A DNA stretch of 33,042 nt from Paracoccaceae bacterium. GTDB lineage: Bacteria > Pseudomonadota > Alphaproteobacteria > Rhodobacterales > Rhodobacteraceae. The stretch spans positions 1 to 33,042 of the forward strand of contig JAFIEF010000034.1 in NCBI GenBank assembly GCA_020832655.1, written 5' to 3'. Below the pieces are notes generated by a model, which worked only from the letters and a program-made list of their open reading frames with translations, made no database searches and was not told the DNA's origin. A program made the position numbers and the translations under genes. Every line of letters begins with the position of its first letter. Position 1 is the stretch's first letter. This document shows positions 15,466 to 25,197 of this stretch, piece after piece.

Positions 15466-16688
15466 CCATGCCCACCTCGCCCCATGTCATGGTTCATGAC
15501 TATGCTGGCCACCCGTTCACGGCGGAGTTCGCGCGCGCGCTGGCGGGCAAGGGCTGGCGCGTGACTTATGTCTATTTCGCGGGCGATGACGGGCCAAAAG
15601 GGCGCAACGCAAAGCTGCCCGAAGACCCCGACAGCTTTACCACGATCGGGCTGAGCATTGACGGCGCCTATTCCAAGTCGAATTTCTTCAAGCGGCGGCA
15701 GGGTGATATTGCCTATGGCAAGCGGCTGGCCGCGCTGGTCGCGGATGTGACACCCGACATCGTGCTGTCGGGCAACACGCCAACCGAATGTCAGGAATAT
15801 CTGATGCGCGCCTGCGCGCAGACCGGGGCGCGTTTCATCTACTGGTGCCAGGATTTCTATTCCATTGCCGCCGCGCGTATCCTGTCGAAGAAGCTGCCGG
15901 GGCTGGGCCATGCAATCGGGGCGTATTACACCTTTCTGGAGCGCCGCCAGATGCGCAATGCGGCGCATGTCATCCATATCACTGACGGGTTCCTGAAGGT
16001 GACAGATCGTTGGGGCATCGCGCGCGCGCGGGTCAGCGTGATCCCGAACTGGGGGGTGATTGATGAAATTCCGGTTCTGCCGCGCGATACGCAATGGGCC
16101 GCGAAGCTGGGTCTGACCCGGCCCAGGCGGGTGGTGTATTCGGGCACGCTGGCCAACAAGCACAACCCCGACTTTCTGGCGCAACTGGCGCAAGAGGCGG
16201 GCGCGGATCTGGATGTCGTTGTCGTGGGCTTCGGTGTGGGTGCAGAGCGGCTGGCAAAGCGCAGCGCAGAGCTGCCGAACCTGAAAGTGCTGCCGCTGCA
16301 ACCCTTCCCCGAATTCCCGCAAGTGCTGGCCTCGGCCGATGTGCTGGTCGCGGTGATCGAGGCAGATGCCGGCGAATTCTCGGTCCCGTCAAAGGTGCTG
16401 AGCTATCTTTGTGCAGGCCGTCCCATCGTGCTGGCCGCGCCCGCCGACAATCTGGCGGCGCGCATCATCACCGAAGCGGGCGCAGGGCTGGTCGTTGCAC
16501 CCGATGACAAGCGGGGGTTCGTCAACGCCGTGCAAACCCTGCTTGCCGATGACGCGACTGCCCGCGAAATGGGCAAGGCCGCGCGCGCTTATGCGGAAGA
16601 TAACTTTGCGCTTGGTCATGTGGTTGACCGCTTCGACAAGCTACTTGGAGCAGCGTTGAACGAAGAGACAGGCCAGAAAGCCGCCTGA
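15462..16688 (+). CDS. Glycosyltransferase family 4 (GT-B fold), WcaI-like
   Basis: The 408-residue enzyme has an N-terminal Rossmann half starting with [17 protein letters not shown] and a C-terminal nucleotide-sugar half. The latter has [18 protein letters not shown] and the donor-binding [17 protein letters not shown] stretch near 305-321. The layout and the GxP/PSK motif are typical of GT4 enzymes such as the colanic-acid transferase WcaI. It should add one sugar, plausibly mannose or fucose from the GDP-sugars made by its neighbours, to the lipid-linked repeat unit on the cytoplasmic face. The donor is inferred from context only. A second Met codon at 15468 is an alternative start. Confidence 0.85.
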   Translation: MTMPTSPHVMVHDYAGHPFTAEFARALAGKGWRVTYVYFAGDDGPKGRNAKLPEDPDSFTTIGLSIDGAYSKSNFFKRRQGDIAYGKRLAALVADVTPDIVLSGNTPTECQEYLMRACAQTGARFIYWCQDFYSIAAARILSKKLPGLGHAIGAYYTFLERRQMRNAAHVIHITDGFLKVTDRWGIARARVSVIPNWGVIDEIPVLPRDTQWAAKLGLTRPRRVVYSGTLANKHNPDFLAQLAQEAGADLDVVVVGFGVGAERLAKRSAELPNLKVLPLQPFPEFPQVLASADVLVAVIEADAGEFSVPSKVLSYLCAGRPIVLAAPADNLAARIITEAGAGLVVAPDDKRGFVNAVQTLLADDATAREMGKAARAYAEDNFALGHVVDRFDKLLGAALNEETGQKAA

Positions 16689-16734
16689 AAGAACACGGGC
16701 GTTCGACGCTCCACAGAATACGGGACAGAAATTG

Positions 16735-17853
16735 ATGAAAAAAGCACTGATCACAGGAATTACCGGCCAGGATGGGTCGTATCTGGCAGAATTCCTGCTG
16801 GAAAAGGGCTATGAGGTCCACGGCATCAAACGCCGGGCATCACTGTTCAACACGCAGCGTATCGACCATATCTATGAAGACCCGCATCAGGACAAGGCAC
16901 GGCTGAAGCTGCATTATGGCGATTTGACAGACAGTTCGAACCTGACGCGTCTGCTGCGTGATATCGAACCGGACGAGGTTTACAATCTTGGCGCGCAATC
17001 GCATGTCGCGGTGTCATTCGAGGCGCCCGAATATACCGCCGATGTTGATGCGCTTGGGGCTTTGCGTATTCTGGAAGCCATCCGCTTTCTGGGGCTGGAA
17101 CAGAAAACGCGGTATTATCAGGCGTCAACTTCAGAACTCTACGGTCTGGTGCAGGAAATTCCGCAGCGCGAAACCACGCCTTTCTATCCGCGCTCACCCT
17201 ATGCGGCGGCAAAACTTTATGCCTACTGGATTTCGGTGAATTACCGCGAAAGTTACGGGATATATGCCTGCAACGGCATTCTGTTCAACCATGAAAGCCC
17301 GCGGCGCGGTGAAACCTTCGTCACCCGCAAGATCACGCGCGGTCTGGCCAATATCGCGATCGGGATGGAGCAATGCCTGTATATGGGTAATATCGACTCC
17401 TTGCGCGACTGGGGCCATGCCAAGGATTATGTCCGGATGCAATGGATGATGCTGCAACAAGACACGCCAGAGGATTTTGTCATTGCAACCGGCGTACAAT
17501 ATTCCGTCCGCGAATTCATTGACTGGAGCGCGCGCGAACTGGGGCTGACGCTGGAATTCACCGGCGAAGGCGTGGATGAGGTTGCGACAGTCGTGGCCAT
17601 CGAGGGCGAAAAAGCCCCTGCGTTGAACGTGGGTGATGTGGTCATGCGGATCGACCCGCGCTATTTCCGCCCCGCCGAAGTGGATACCTTGCTGGGCGAT
17701 CCGGCCAAGGCCAAGGAGAAACTTGGCTGGGTGCCAGAAATCACGGCACAGGAAATGTGCGCCGAAATGGTGGCTGAAGACCTGAAAGCCGCGCGCCGCT
17801 CGGCGCTTCTGAAAGAACACGGCCTCAGCGTGCCCGTGGCGTTGGAGGGCTGA
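16735..17853 (+). CDS. gmd: GDP-mannose 4,6-dehydratase
   Basis: Converts GDP-D-mannose to GDP-4-keto-6-deoxymannose, the first committed step to GDP-L-fucose. The 372-residue protein has the NADP-binding [12 protein letters not shown] (8-19). Its catalytic residues sit at T132, E134 (STSELYG) and Y156/K160 (SPYAAAK), and the numbering coincides with the E. coli enzyme. ATG 16735 gives the standard GMD N-terminus [14 protein letters not shown]. It is separated from fcl by one base. No defects are seen. Confidence 0.97.
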   Translation: MKKALITGITGQDGSYLAEFLLEKGYEVHGIKRRASLFNTQRIDHIYEDPHQDKARLKLHYGDLTDSSNLTRLLRDIEPDEVYNLGAQSHVAVSFEAPEYTADVDALGALRILEAIRFLGLEQKTRYYQASTSELYGLVQEIPQRETTPFYPRSPYAAAKLYAYWISVNYRESYGIYACNGILFNHESPRRGETFVTRKITRGLANIAIGMEQCLYMGNIDSLRDWGHAKDYVRMQWMMLQQDTPEDFVIATGVQYSVREFIDWSARELGLTLEFTGEGVDEVATVVAIEGEKAPALNVGDVVMRIDPRYFRPAEVDTLLGDPAKAKEKLGWVPEITAQEMCAEMVAEDLKAARRSALLKEHGLSVPVALEG

Positions 17854-17854
17854 G

Positions 17855-18835
17855 ATGAGCTATGATCTATCAGGCAAACGCATCTGGGTGGCCGGCCATC
17901 GCGGGATGGTCGGCAGCGCGGTCGTGCGGCGGTTGGCCCCTGAAAACTGTCAGGTGATCAGCGCCGGGCGGGATGTGGTTGACTTGCTCGATCAGCACGC
18001 CGTGCAGGGCTGGATGGCAAAGGTGAAGCCCGACGCCATCGTGCTGGCCGCGGCCAAGGTCGGCGGAATTCTGGCAAATGATACCTATCCAGTGGATTTT
18101 CTTTATGAAAACCTGATGATAGAGGCCAATATCATCAATGCCGCGCATCTGAATGATGTCGAACGCCTGCTGTTTCTGGGCTCTTCCTGCATCTACCCCA
18201 AGCTCGCGCCCCAGCCGATCCCCGAAGACAGCCTGCTGACCGGCCCGCTGGAACCCACCAATGAATGGTATGCCATTGCCAAGATTGCGGGCATCAAACT
18301 GGTGCAGGCTTACCGCAAACAATACGCCCGCGACTGGATTTCGGCCATGCCCACGAACCTCTATGGTCCGGGCGATAATTTCGACCTGAATTCCAGCCAT
18401 GTCCTGCCTGCGCTGATCCGCAAGGCGCATGAAGCGAAACTGGCAGGCGCGGACCACATCACCATCTGGGGCACTGGCACGCCGCGCCGCGAATTCCTGC
18501 ATGCCGATGACTGCGCCGATGCGCTGGTTTTCCTGTTGCAGAATTATTCGGGCGAGATGCATGTCAATGTCGGCTCGGGCGAGGATATCCCGATCCACGA
18601 CCTCGCACAGTTGGTCTGCGAAGTGGTGGGCTTCAAGGGCGAGATCCGCCGCGACACCACCAAACCCGACGGCACACCCCGCAAGCTGATGTCGGGGGAC
18701 AAGCTGCGCGGCATGGGATGGGCACCGAAGATTGAGCTGAGGGAGGGTATCGCCGCCGTTTACCGTACGCATTTTGTCCAGGATACGCGCTCTGATGGCG
18801 CCGGTATCGCAACTGACGCGAAAGCAAGGCAATGA
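17855..18835 (+). CDS. fcl: GDP-L-fucose synthase
   Basis: This bifunctional 3,5-epimerase/4-reductase makes GDP-L-fucose from the Gmd product. Residues include the NADPH loop GHRGMVGSA (14-22), S110/S111-C112 in LGSSCIYP, the Y139-A-I-A-K143 dyad and [10 protein letters not shown]. The length of 326 residues is normal. It follows gmd almost without a gap and overlaps the next gene by 4 bp (ATGA). Its presence makes L-fucose, or a 6-deoxyhexose derived from this route, a firm prediction for the polysaccharide. Confidence 0.96.
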   Translation: MSYDLSGKRIWVAGHRGMVGSAVVRRLAPENCQVISAGRDVVDLLDQHAVQGWMAKVKPDAIVLAAAKVGGILANDTYPVDFLYENLMIEANIINAAHLNDVERLLFLGSSCIYPKLAPQPIPEDSLLTGPLEPTNEWYAIAKIAGIKLVQAYRKQYARDWISAMPTNLYGPGDNFDLNSSHVLPALIRKAHEAKLAGADHITIWGTGTPRREFLHADDCADALVFLLQNYSGEMHVNVGSGEDIPIHDLAQLVCEVVGFKGEIRRDTTKPDGTPRKLMSGDKLRGMGWAPKIELREGIAAVYRTHFVQDTRSDGAGIATDAKARQ

Positions 18836-19617
18836 TTCCATTCAACAAGCAGATCATATTTGCCACGCGCCCCCTGCGCTACGCATTCGATACATTCACC
18901 TACAGGCGCTTTGCGGACCCTGCCCCTTTGGCGGCCCTCAAGGATCGGCACAAGGGCAAGCCAATGCTGGTTGTGGGCAACGGACCCAGCCTGAACCAGA
19001 CACCTCTGGATGATTTTGCGCATGTCCCGTCGGTTGGCATGAACAAGATTGATATGATTTATTCGCGCACCAAGTGGCGACCTGAAGTTGTGGTATGCCT
19101 GAACAATATGGTTGCGAAACAAAATCAGAATGCATTCGCGACCAGCGAGATACCGGTGTTCGTCGCCTGGAAGGCGCGCTGGTATCTGCGTGCCGAAAAC
19201 CGCAAGAGATTGAATTTTTTCGACACGACCCTGTCAAATGCTTTCTCGAAAGACCCTGTTCAGGGGTTCGGCAGTTCTGCAACAGTAACATATATCGCCC
19301 TGCAGATGGCGTATTGGATGGGTGCTGATCCGGTGATCATTTTTGGCGTGGATCACAGTTTCAAATATACTGGCCCGGAAGCGACCTATCAAAAGCGCGA
19401 AGGCCCGGATACCAACCATTTCGACCCAAATTACTTCAAGGCAGGCACCTATTGGGGCACTCCTGATCTGGATCAGTCGGAGATTGACTACATGCTCGCG
19501 CGGCAGGCATTCGAGGCCGATGGCAGGCAAGTGTATGACGCGACCGTGGGCGGCAAGTTGGAGGTGTTTCAGAAGATTGACCTTTCTTACGCGCACGGAA
19601 TGGTCAATTTGTCTTGA
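18832..19617 (+). CDS. DUF115/MptE-like Rossmann protein of the EPS locus
   Basis: The 261-residue protein contains [20 protein letters not shown] followed by [10 protein letters not shown]. This is the signature of the DUF115 (MptE-like) family, which includes a pterin pyrophosphokinase and many glycosyltransferase-like proteins of surface-glycan and flagellin-modification loci. [17 protein letters not shown] is the second conserved patch. No signal peptide or membrane segment is present. It overlaps fcl by 4 bp and precedes the flippase by two bases, so it belongs to EPS assembly. I infer a sugar- or phosphosugar-transfer role; it is not assigned to a reaction. Confidence 0.75.
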   Translation: MIPFNKQIIFATRPLRYAFDTFTYRRFADPAPLAALKDRHKGKPMLVVGNGPSLNQTPLDDFAHVPSVGMNKIDMIYSRTKWRPEVVVCLNNMVAKQNQNAFATSEIPVFVAWKARWYLRAENRKRLNFFDTTLSNAFSKDPVQGFGSSATVTYIALQMAYWMGADPVIIFGVDHSFKYTGPEATYQKREGPDTNHFDPNYFKAGTYWGTPDLDQSEIDYMLARQAFEADGRQVYDATVGGKLEVFQKIDLSYAHGMVNLS

Positions 19618-19619
19618 TC

Positions 19620-21050
19620 ATGGGCGCTAAACGCTTCAGCAGGTTGCACACGTTGCTTTTGGCGCGCAGTGTTGCCACTTGGGCGACCTATATATCAAAG
19701 GCGCTGCCGGTTTTCCTGCTACCTCCTTTCATCTTCGTCCGTTTCGCACCCGAAGAAGCCGCCATCTGGTTCATCTTCATCACCCTGCAAGGGATGCAGC
19801 TACTGATCGCTGCCAGCACCGACCAGCCTATGGTGCGGGGCTTTGCCTATGCGCTGGGGGGCGCAACGCAGGTGCGCGACATGCGCAATGTCAAACCCTC
19901 GGGCCAGAGTGAGCCGAATATCGCCCTTCTTAGCCGTGTCTGGAGCGCCAGTGCCTTTGCCCACATCCTGATTGCCATCGCCACGCTCGCACTACTGGGT
20001 GCAATGGGTGTCTGGTCTGCGGCGCCATTGATCTCGACGCACTCCCAGGATCAATCGCTGTGGGCGGCGTTGGCGGTTTTTGTCCTGGGCGGCGCATTGC
20101 GCGCCTATGGGGGCCTGCATGTCTCCTACCTGATGGGCGTTGACCGTATCCCCCTGCTGCGCTGGTGGGAGGCCGCTTTCTGGCTGCTGGCCTTCATTTC
20201 AGCCCTGACCACATTGCTTTCGGGTGGAGGCTTGCTGGCGCTGGCAATAGCCTATCAGATCCCGCTGGCGCTGAATATCGGGTGGAATGCGTGGCTGTGT
20301 CGCCGCGATCACCGCGCGCGCAGCGGTTTTCAAACCGGAGTACGGGCCGATCGAGATATCCTGGCGCAGATGTGGCCCAGTATCTGGCGGACGGGGCTGG
20401 GGACGACATTATTCGTTGGCACGACGCAGGGCGCAGGACTGTATTACGCCACAGTGGGCGAGGCGCAGGACGTCGCCGCCTTCCTGTTCGCAATGTCACT
20501 TATCAGGCCACTTGGCCAGTTTGCTCAGGTTCCGTTCATGACAAAACTGCCCCGGCTTGCCCGCTTGCAGGCAGCCGGCGAGCGTGTGGCGCAACGACAG
20601 ATCGCACAGCGCAGCATGATGCTGAGTTACATCTTGCATGCCGGGCTGGTCTTGACTATCGCGGCCAGCCTGCCCATCGTGCTGTCACTGCGCGGATCAG
20701 AGGTTCAGGTGCCGCAATTGTTATGGCTGCTGATCGGGCTGGCGGGGTATTTGCAGAAGATGGGCTCTATGCACTTGCAGTTGTACACAACGACTAACCA
20801 TGTGCTGCTGCATTGGGCGAATGGCTTGGCTGCGGTGATGTTTGTCGGATTTGTGGCTGCCCTTTTGCCAAGCTTAGGTGTCTATTCTTTCCCGGTGGCC
20901 AACACATTGGCGCTAATGCTGGTCTATATCCCAATTTCAGTGTGCCATAGCTATCCGGCTTATGGCCTCCCGATCGCCACTTTTGAGATGAAGACTTCCC
21001 TTGGACCGATAAGTTTAATCCTTGCAGCTATATTCTGGATTCAAGCATGA
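19620..21050 (+). CDS. Wzx-like polysaccharide flippase
   Basis: About 476 residues, mostly hydrophobic, with roughly 12 predicted membrane helices and short charged loops. There are Arg-rich cytoplasmic stretches such as RRDHRARSG and RLARLQAAGERVAQRQ. The pattern and position are those of MATE/MOP-superfamily oligosaccharide flippases that turn undecaprenyl-linked repeat units to the periplasmic face. The start is taken as ATG 19620, two bases after the previous stop, although a TTG in frame lies at 19614. It overlaps the polymerase gene by 4 bp. The assignment rests on hydropathy and context. Confidence 0.78.
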   Translation: MGAKRFSRLHTLLLARSVATWATYISKALPVFLLPPFIFVRFAPEEAAIWFIFITLQGMQLLIAASTDQPMVRGFAYALGGATQVRDMRNVKPSGQSEPNIALLSRVWSASAFAHILIAIATLALLGAMGVWSAAPLISTHSQDQSLWAALAVFVLGGALRAYGGLHVSYLMGVDRIPLLRWWEAAFWLLAFISALTTLLSGGGLLALAIAYQIPLALNIGWNAWLCRRDHRARSGFQTGVRADRDILAQMWPSIWRTGLGTTLFVGTTQGAGLYYATVGEAQDVAAFLFAMSLIRPLGQFAQVPFMTKLPRLARLQAAGERVAQRQIAQRSMMLSYILHAGLVLTIAASLPIVLSLRGSEVQVPQLLWLLIGLAGYLQKMGSMHLQLYTTTNHVLLHWANGLAAVMFVGFVAALLPSLGVYSFPVANTLALMLVYIPISVCHSYPAYGLPIATFEMKTSLGPISLILAAIFWIQA

Positions 21051-22342
21051 ATTTTTTGATCATCTATTGCTCGCTCTGGCTTGTTGTGTATCGTATGAAT
21101 GGCGCGCCTGTGGTTCGTATGGATGTTATATTTACGATCATGCTTTTGGTGATGGCGCTTGGAAGCCTTAATCCATTTTTGATATATCCGTTTACGCCAT
21201 CTATAGAGGTGGTATTTCTGATATTTTCGGGCCATTTGTCTTTCTGCCTTGGGTTTTTGTTGCTGAGCACAATAACTGGAAGGCGTTGGGGCTTGCGGGA
21301 GCTAAATATACAAGACCATTTTCTATTTTTATTTCTCACGTATGCTGCAGTAATATTCTCTATCGCAGTGCTATCTATGACGGTAATTTCAGGATCTATT
21401 CCTTTTCTGTCTAGGTTTTATGAGCTGGCTTCGGCGCGAACTGCGCATTGGGAGACAGCGTTTTCTGTTAGTGTGGGTGATAGAGTTTTGAACCTGATGT
21501 CTTATTTCGCGTTTATTTATGTTGTTGCATTTCCATATGCGAGAAAAAATATGCAAGGATCCCTCTTGGTATTCTTTTTCGCATTGCTTTCATTAATAGA
21601 TTTCGCACTGCAGAAGGGTGGCAGGTCATTAATTGTGTTTGCGGCGATTGGTTTTTTTGCAGTATACATTGTGGTTTTTCGTCCGAAGATAAGTTTCTTT
21701 TTTTGGAGCATATCATTTTTTGCGCTGTTGTTTTATGTGCTCGGTGCTGAGTTTTATTTGTCTAGAAACCCAGCTTTTGTCGCAGCGCCGGATCTTTTTC
21801 TTCGCCATAACTGTGCAGGGGCGTCCTTTTCTGACGTGGGTAGGGGGCTTCCTAATGGCTTAAAGTCGCTAGTTCTTTCCTCTTGCTATTTCTCTAGTCC
21901 TCCATATTTTTTTGAAATATTTATGCAGCAAGGCGCGATGAGTAATTTTGTCCTTGGAGCCTATAATTTTTCAATATTTGGGTCAAATGCGTTTATATCA
22001 ATCCGAGAGGAGATCAATTTATTGTTTGCGCAGGAGTCACTTGGGGGGAATCCGTGGTCTACATTTGCGCGAGACATGTATATTGATTTTGGCTACTTTT
22101 CGTTCTTGTTTTTGTTTGCGCTCGGATCGTTTTTTGGCTGGTACTCAGCCCTTTTCTCAACGCAGAGTTATAGTGGTGTTGCTCGGCTAGGTGTTGTCAT
22201 ATGTTTTTCTTTTTTCCTGCCGTTTATTTCACCTCTGATTATACGGCCGATTATCTACTCTATTATATTTCTTCTGGTGTTTCCGGTGTTTTTTTCCGCT
22301 TTTTTTAGGCTTGTCGGTGTTGGTTATGGCTCGAGGGGTTAA
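21047..22342 (+). CDS. Wzy-like O-antigen/EPS polymerase
   Basis: The 431-residue protein has about 10-12 membrane helices rich in Phe, Ile and Leu and one larger periplasmic loop (about 250-330, containing several Cys and Ser). This is the usual layout of repeat-unit polymerases. Sequence conservation in this family is very low, so the call rests on topology and on its place after the flippase, with a 4-bp overlap. The gene is visibly much richer in A and T than its neighbours, which is common for horizontally exchanged wzy genes and suggests recent acquisition. O-antigen ligase is the main alternative. Confidence 0.72.
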   Translation: MNFLIIYCSLWLVVYRMNGAPVVRMDVIFTIMLLVMALGSLNPFLIYPFTPSIEVVFLIFSGHLSFCLGFLLLSTITGRRWGLRELNIQDHFLFLFLTYAAVIFSIAVLSMTVISGSIPFLSRFYELASARTAHWETAFSVSVGDRVLNLMSYFAFIYVVAFPYARKNMQGSLLVFFFALLSLIDFALQKGGRSLIVFAAIGFFAVYIVVFRPKISFFFWSISFFALLFYVLGAEFYLSRNPAFVAAPDLFLRHNCAGASFSDVGRGLPNGLKSLVLSSCYFSSPPYFFEIFMQQGAMSNFVLGAYNFSIFGSNAFISIREEINLLFAQESLGGNPWSTFARDMYIDFGYFSFLFLFALGSFFGWYSALFSTQSYSGVARLGVVICFSFFLPFISPLIIRPIIYSIIFLLVFPVFFSAFFRLVGVGYGSRG

Positions 22343-22467
22343 TATCTAAGTAATTTCTTTTTGGTGCAGTGCCCATTTTTGGTCCAGCAGAGTTTTTTTT
22401 GTTGTGTGGGCGTTGTGGATTTTGTATTGTAAAGGAATAAATTTTGGCGCAGTGGGGAGTTGCTGGC

Positions 22468-23427
22468 ATGCACCTACTACAAAACGGATGCCCCAAGAGT
22501 GGCAACTACTGGCTCTATAAAATTCTTAGCCTAACGCTTGATGCGGCTGGCGTTCCGCAAAAGAGCTATATTCAGAACCACCCCATTCAGGCCGCAGCTT
22601 CCACGTGGCAGCTAAGTCACCCCGATCAGGTTGGGCTAGATGTTCTGGATATTGAACCCGATCACAATTTTTGTCGCATTGCGTCCTACTTTCGCGAACC
22701 GATTGAAAGCATATCGGAATATGTTAAATCCAATAGACTTGTTTGGTCGCATTCGCGCTATATTCCCGATAGTGCAGAGGTGTATGATCAATTCGACAAA
22801 ATCGTCTACATCATCCGAGACCCGCGCGATGTCGCGATCTCAATGGCGCATTTTGCCTTTACGCCCTATCGGCTGCGTACCGCCTATAATCCGTTCGCAT
22901 CACCTGATGAGTACTTGAAGAACCGCCTTGTAAACAGCTTGTCAGGCTGGACCCAGCATGTTGGATCGCACGTGTTGGCCCCTCCAAGGTCGAATCTACA
23001 CTTCGTTTTCTACGAGCGCCTTCGTAGTGATTTCGATACAGAGTTTGCGCGGCTGATTGATTTCCTGGAGGTCGATGTAAACGCAGCGCAACGCGCCGAA
23101 ATACGCGATGAAGTTTCGGTAAAAAGTATGAAGGCGAAAAGTTCAGGCCATGTTCGCTCAGGGAAATCGGGCGGATGGGTCAATTCCCTGACACCGGGTC
23201 AGGTGCGGCTGAGCAGACTGCTGGCTGGAGGAATGTTAAAGGAGCTTGGCTATCCAGTATCTGCACATGATCAGGGCCTGCCATTATTACCCGAGACTTT
23301 GAACAGGCGCCGCGTACGCCGTTCCATGCGAACTGGTATGATGCTGCGCGGCCTGAACCTTGTTTACAGGTCTTCGGGGTTTCTTGCCGTGCCGGACAAG
23401 GCAAGGATTACGTCGTCAGCCCCGTGA
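22468..23427 (+). CDS. Sulfotransferase (PAPS-dependent)
   Basis: This 319-residue cytosolic-type sulfotransferase transfers sulfate from PAPS. The 5'-phosphosulfate loop is CPKSGNYWL (8-16). The 3'-phosphate motif is YIIRDPRDVAISM (114-126, with R117 and S125). The C-terminal VRSGKSGGW resembles the RKGxxGDW loop. The ATG at 22468 has GGGGAG eight bases upstream and is preferred to a TTG at 22444. It follows the polymerase by 125 bp and is the last plus-strand gene of the locus. I infer sulfation of the polysaccharide or of one of its sugars; a lipid or small-molecule acceptor is possible. Confidence 0.88.
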   Translation: MHLLQNGCPKSGNYWLYKILSLTLDAAGVPQKSYIQNHPIQAAASTWQLSHPDQVGLDVLDIEPDHNFCRIASYFREPIESISEYVKSNRLVWSHSRYIPDSAEVYDQFDKIVYIIRDPRDVAISMAHFAFTPYRLRTAYNPFASPDEYLKNRLVNSLSGWTQHVGSHVLAPPRSNLHFVFYERLRSDFDTEFARLIDFLEVDVNAAQRAEIRDEVSVKSMKAKSSGHVRSGKSGGWVNSLTPGQVRLSRLLAGGMLKELGYPVSAHDQGLPLLPETLNRRRVRRSMRTGMMLRGLNLVYRSSGFLAVPDKARITSSAP

Positions 23428-23456
23428 AACTTAACTTGAGTTCAACTCGTCACCGT

Positions 23457-23480
23457 GCTGATGAAAAATTCACCATCAGC
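23457..23480 (+). terminator. Hairpin after the sulfotransferase gene
   Basis: GCTGATG (23457-23463) pairs perfectly with CATCAGC (23474-23480) around a 10-nt A-rich loop, 30 bp after the stop codon and between convergent genes. No T run follows, so confidence is modest. Confidence 0.4.
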
Positions 23481-23492
23481 CCGGTTGCCTTC

Positions 23493-23515
23493 AACGATAC
23501 ATTCGGTACATCGTT
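23493..23515 (-). terminator. Hairpin at the end of the minus-strand EPS operon
   Basis: On the minus strand AACGATGTA pairs with TATCGTT through a 9-bp stem with two G-T pairs and a 5-nt loop, beginning at the stop codon of the methyltransferase-like gene. It could terminate the minus-strand run. Confidence 0.35.
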
Positions 23516-24203
23516 AATTGCGGTTAATTGTCGCTGAGTTCCTTCCCGCTTCCGTGACACTAAATCCGTTCTTTAGCAGATAAGGTATGGCTGTCTCACC
23601 CTTCCCCTTCCAAGTGTCGCCTTCTTTCCAGACATCATCGAACACGATCGTCGTCTGTTCGCTACGCAGACGAACGATCTCGACTGCGCAATCCAGATGC
23701 ATTTTGTGGCAAGCAGCATTGTTGATCGTGGTTCCTAGCACTTTTTCGTATTTGGATTTGCGCTTGTCGGAATGATTGGGGTGTTCAAAATCAAATGCAT
23801 CAAGATAGATGAAGTCGACGGTTTCCGAGAAACCTTGAAGGAAGTCTTCGCCCTTGCTGCACACGGCCGTGAACATCTCACCGAACCCATCCATCTGGCG
23901 GCGCGCCCTAAGAGTGTTTTCTTCGTCCATGTCGACGGTGATCATGCGCATCCCGTACTGACGGCACAAGCGCGCAAGTATTTCGGTCGAGCCAAGGCCG
24001 GGCAGTTCTTCTCGTGTCGTTCCGATTTCGATCAGAAGTTTTCCTGACAGGTCTTCGCCTGCGTCGGAGCGTTTCTTCAATTCCTTGACCATGAACTCAT
24101 GGCCGTGTTCCTTGGTTTCATGTAGCCCAAGTGCGACGGCAACCGCTTTCGCAGGGGATTTGAGGCCGGCTTTATCTAAAATACTTGCAATCTGACGTTT
24201 CAT
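23514..24203 (-). CDS. SAM-methyltransferase-like protein of the EPS locus
   Basis: The 229-residue protein has a Rossmann-type core. LLIEIGTTREELPGLGS (56-72) replaces the usual glycine-rich motif I, MITVDMDEENTLRARRQM matches the acidic strand-2 region, and VDFIYLDAFDFEHP gives a motif resembling post-I/II of class I methyltransferases. FDDVW near the C-terminus is a plausible substrate or metal loop. The ATG at 24203 has AGGAAG upstream. It is the last gene of the minus-strand run GT2, cytidylyltransferase, dehydrogenase, this gene. O-methylation of an EPS sugar is a reasonable inference, but the changed motif I leaves room for another role. Confidence 0.65.
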   Translation of the reverse strand: MKRQIASILDKAGLKSPAKAVAVALGLHETKEHGHEFMVKELKKRSDAGEDLSGKLLIEIGTTREELPGLGSTEILARLCRQYGMRMITVDMDEENTLRARRQMDGFGEMFTAVCSKGEDFLQGFSETVDFIYLDAFDFEHPNHSDKRKSKYEKVLGTTINNAACHKMHLDCAVEIVRLRSEQTTIVFDDVWKEGDTWKGKGETAIPYLLKNGFSVTEAGRNSATINRN

Positions 24204-24264
24204 GACTGTCGCTTCCTATGATGTGGATAGGGGATGATTGAATTGGCAGAGTCGGTGGCACGGG

Positions 24265-25197
24265 TTATCTGAGGAACCCCGCCATCAACCCAATCGCCCT
24301 GAGCGACACATGCCGCACGGCATCTTCGGTGTTGGACCCGTTATGCGACCCGCAGATCAGCCGGTCCTGGTAGGCGCGCAGCGGGGCGTCCATCGGCAGG
24401 GGTTCGACCTCGAACACATCAAGCGCTGCGGAATGAACGATACCGCGTTCCAGACCGGCGACCAGCGCAGCCTCTGAAATCACAGGCCCGCGCCCGACAT
24501 TGACCACCCGCACGCCCTGTTTCAGCCGGTCCAGCACATCCATGTTGAACATATGCTGCGTGTCCGGCGTGAGGGGGGCGGTGAAGACCAGGTAATCCTG
24601 CCCCTCGGCGGCATCGGGCCAGGGGGCGTGCTGCACCCCGTCGGGCAGGGTGGCCGGGTCGCAGAAGGGATCGACAACCGTCACTGTTACATCATGGGCC
24701 AACAGGCGCCTGACAGTATTGCGCCCGATATCGCCATAGCCAATCACAGCCGCCTTGCGCGACCACAGCGACTGCCCGCGCGGTTTCGGCCAGCCACCCG
24801 CGCGCACCCCGCGATCGATGACAAAACTTTCCCGCGCAAGGGCCGCGACATAGTGCATCGCCAGATCCGCGACCTCGCGCCCGAACACGCCGGGGGTGTT
24901 GGTGATGGGCAGGCCCAGACGCTTGCAGGCCGCGAAATCGACATTGTCGACGCCCACCCCCCATTTGACCGCTGCGCGCAACTTGCCGGCGATACCCGCC
25001 TCGAACACAGCCGCTGTGGCGGGGTCATCGCCAATGATCCAGCCGTCAAAGCCGGGAACCGTGTCGATCAGTTCCGGCACGCTCATGATCTGGGTGACGG
25101 CGGCGGCGTGCAGCTTGATGCCCTGTGCTTCGGCAGGGGCGTAGAATTCATCGATCATGCCCAGCATCGGTGGGCAGGTTACCAGAACGGATTGCAT
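24265..25197 (-). CDS. D-isomer-specific 2-hydroxyacid dehydrogenase
   Basis: This 310-residue NAD(P)-dependent oxidoreductase is of the phosphoglycerate dehydrogenase type. The dinucleotide fold is AVIGYGDIGRNTVRRL (150-165), and the catalytic triad is R236 (NVGRGPVI), E265 (FEVEP) and H285 (GSHNGSNT). WGVGVDNVD (79-87) is the family's substrate-loop motif. It overlaps the cytidylyltransferase gene by 19 bp and has a GGGAGG ribosome site. In this setting it may make or reduce an unusual hydroxy acid, such as a glycerate or lactate decoration of the polysaccharide, rather than serve in serine synthesis. The substrate is unknown. Confidence 0.88.
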   Translation of the reverse strand: MQSVLVTCPPMLGMIDEFYAPAEAQGIKLHAAAVTQIMSVPELIDTVPGFDGWIIGDDPATAAVFEAGIAGKLRAAVKWGVGVDNVDFAACKRLGLPITNTPGVFGREVADLAMHYVAALARESFVIDRGVRAGGWPKPRGQSLWSRKAAVIGYGDIGRNTVRRLLAHDVTVTVVDPFCDPATLPDGVQHAPWPDAAEGQDYLVFTAPLTPDTQHMFNMDVLDRLKQGVRVVNVGRGPVISEAALVAGLERGIVHSAALDVFEVEPLPMDAPLRAYQDRLICGSHNGSNTEDAVRHVSLRAIGLMAGFLR

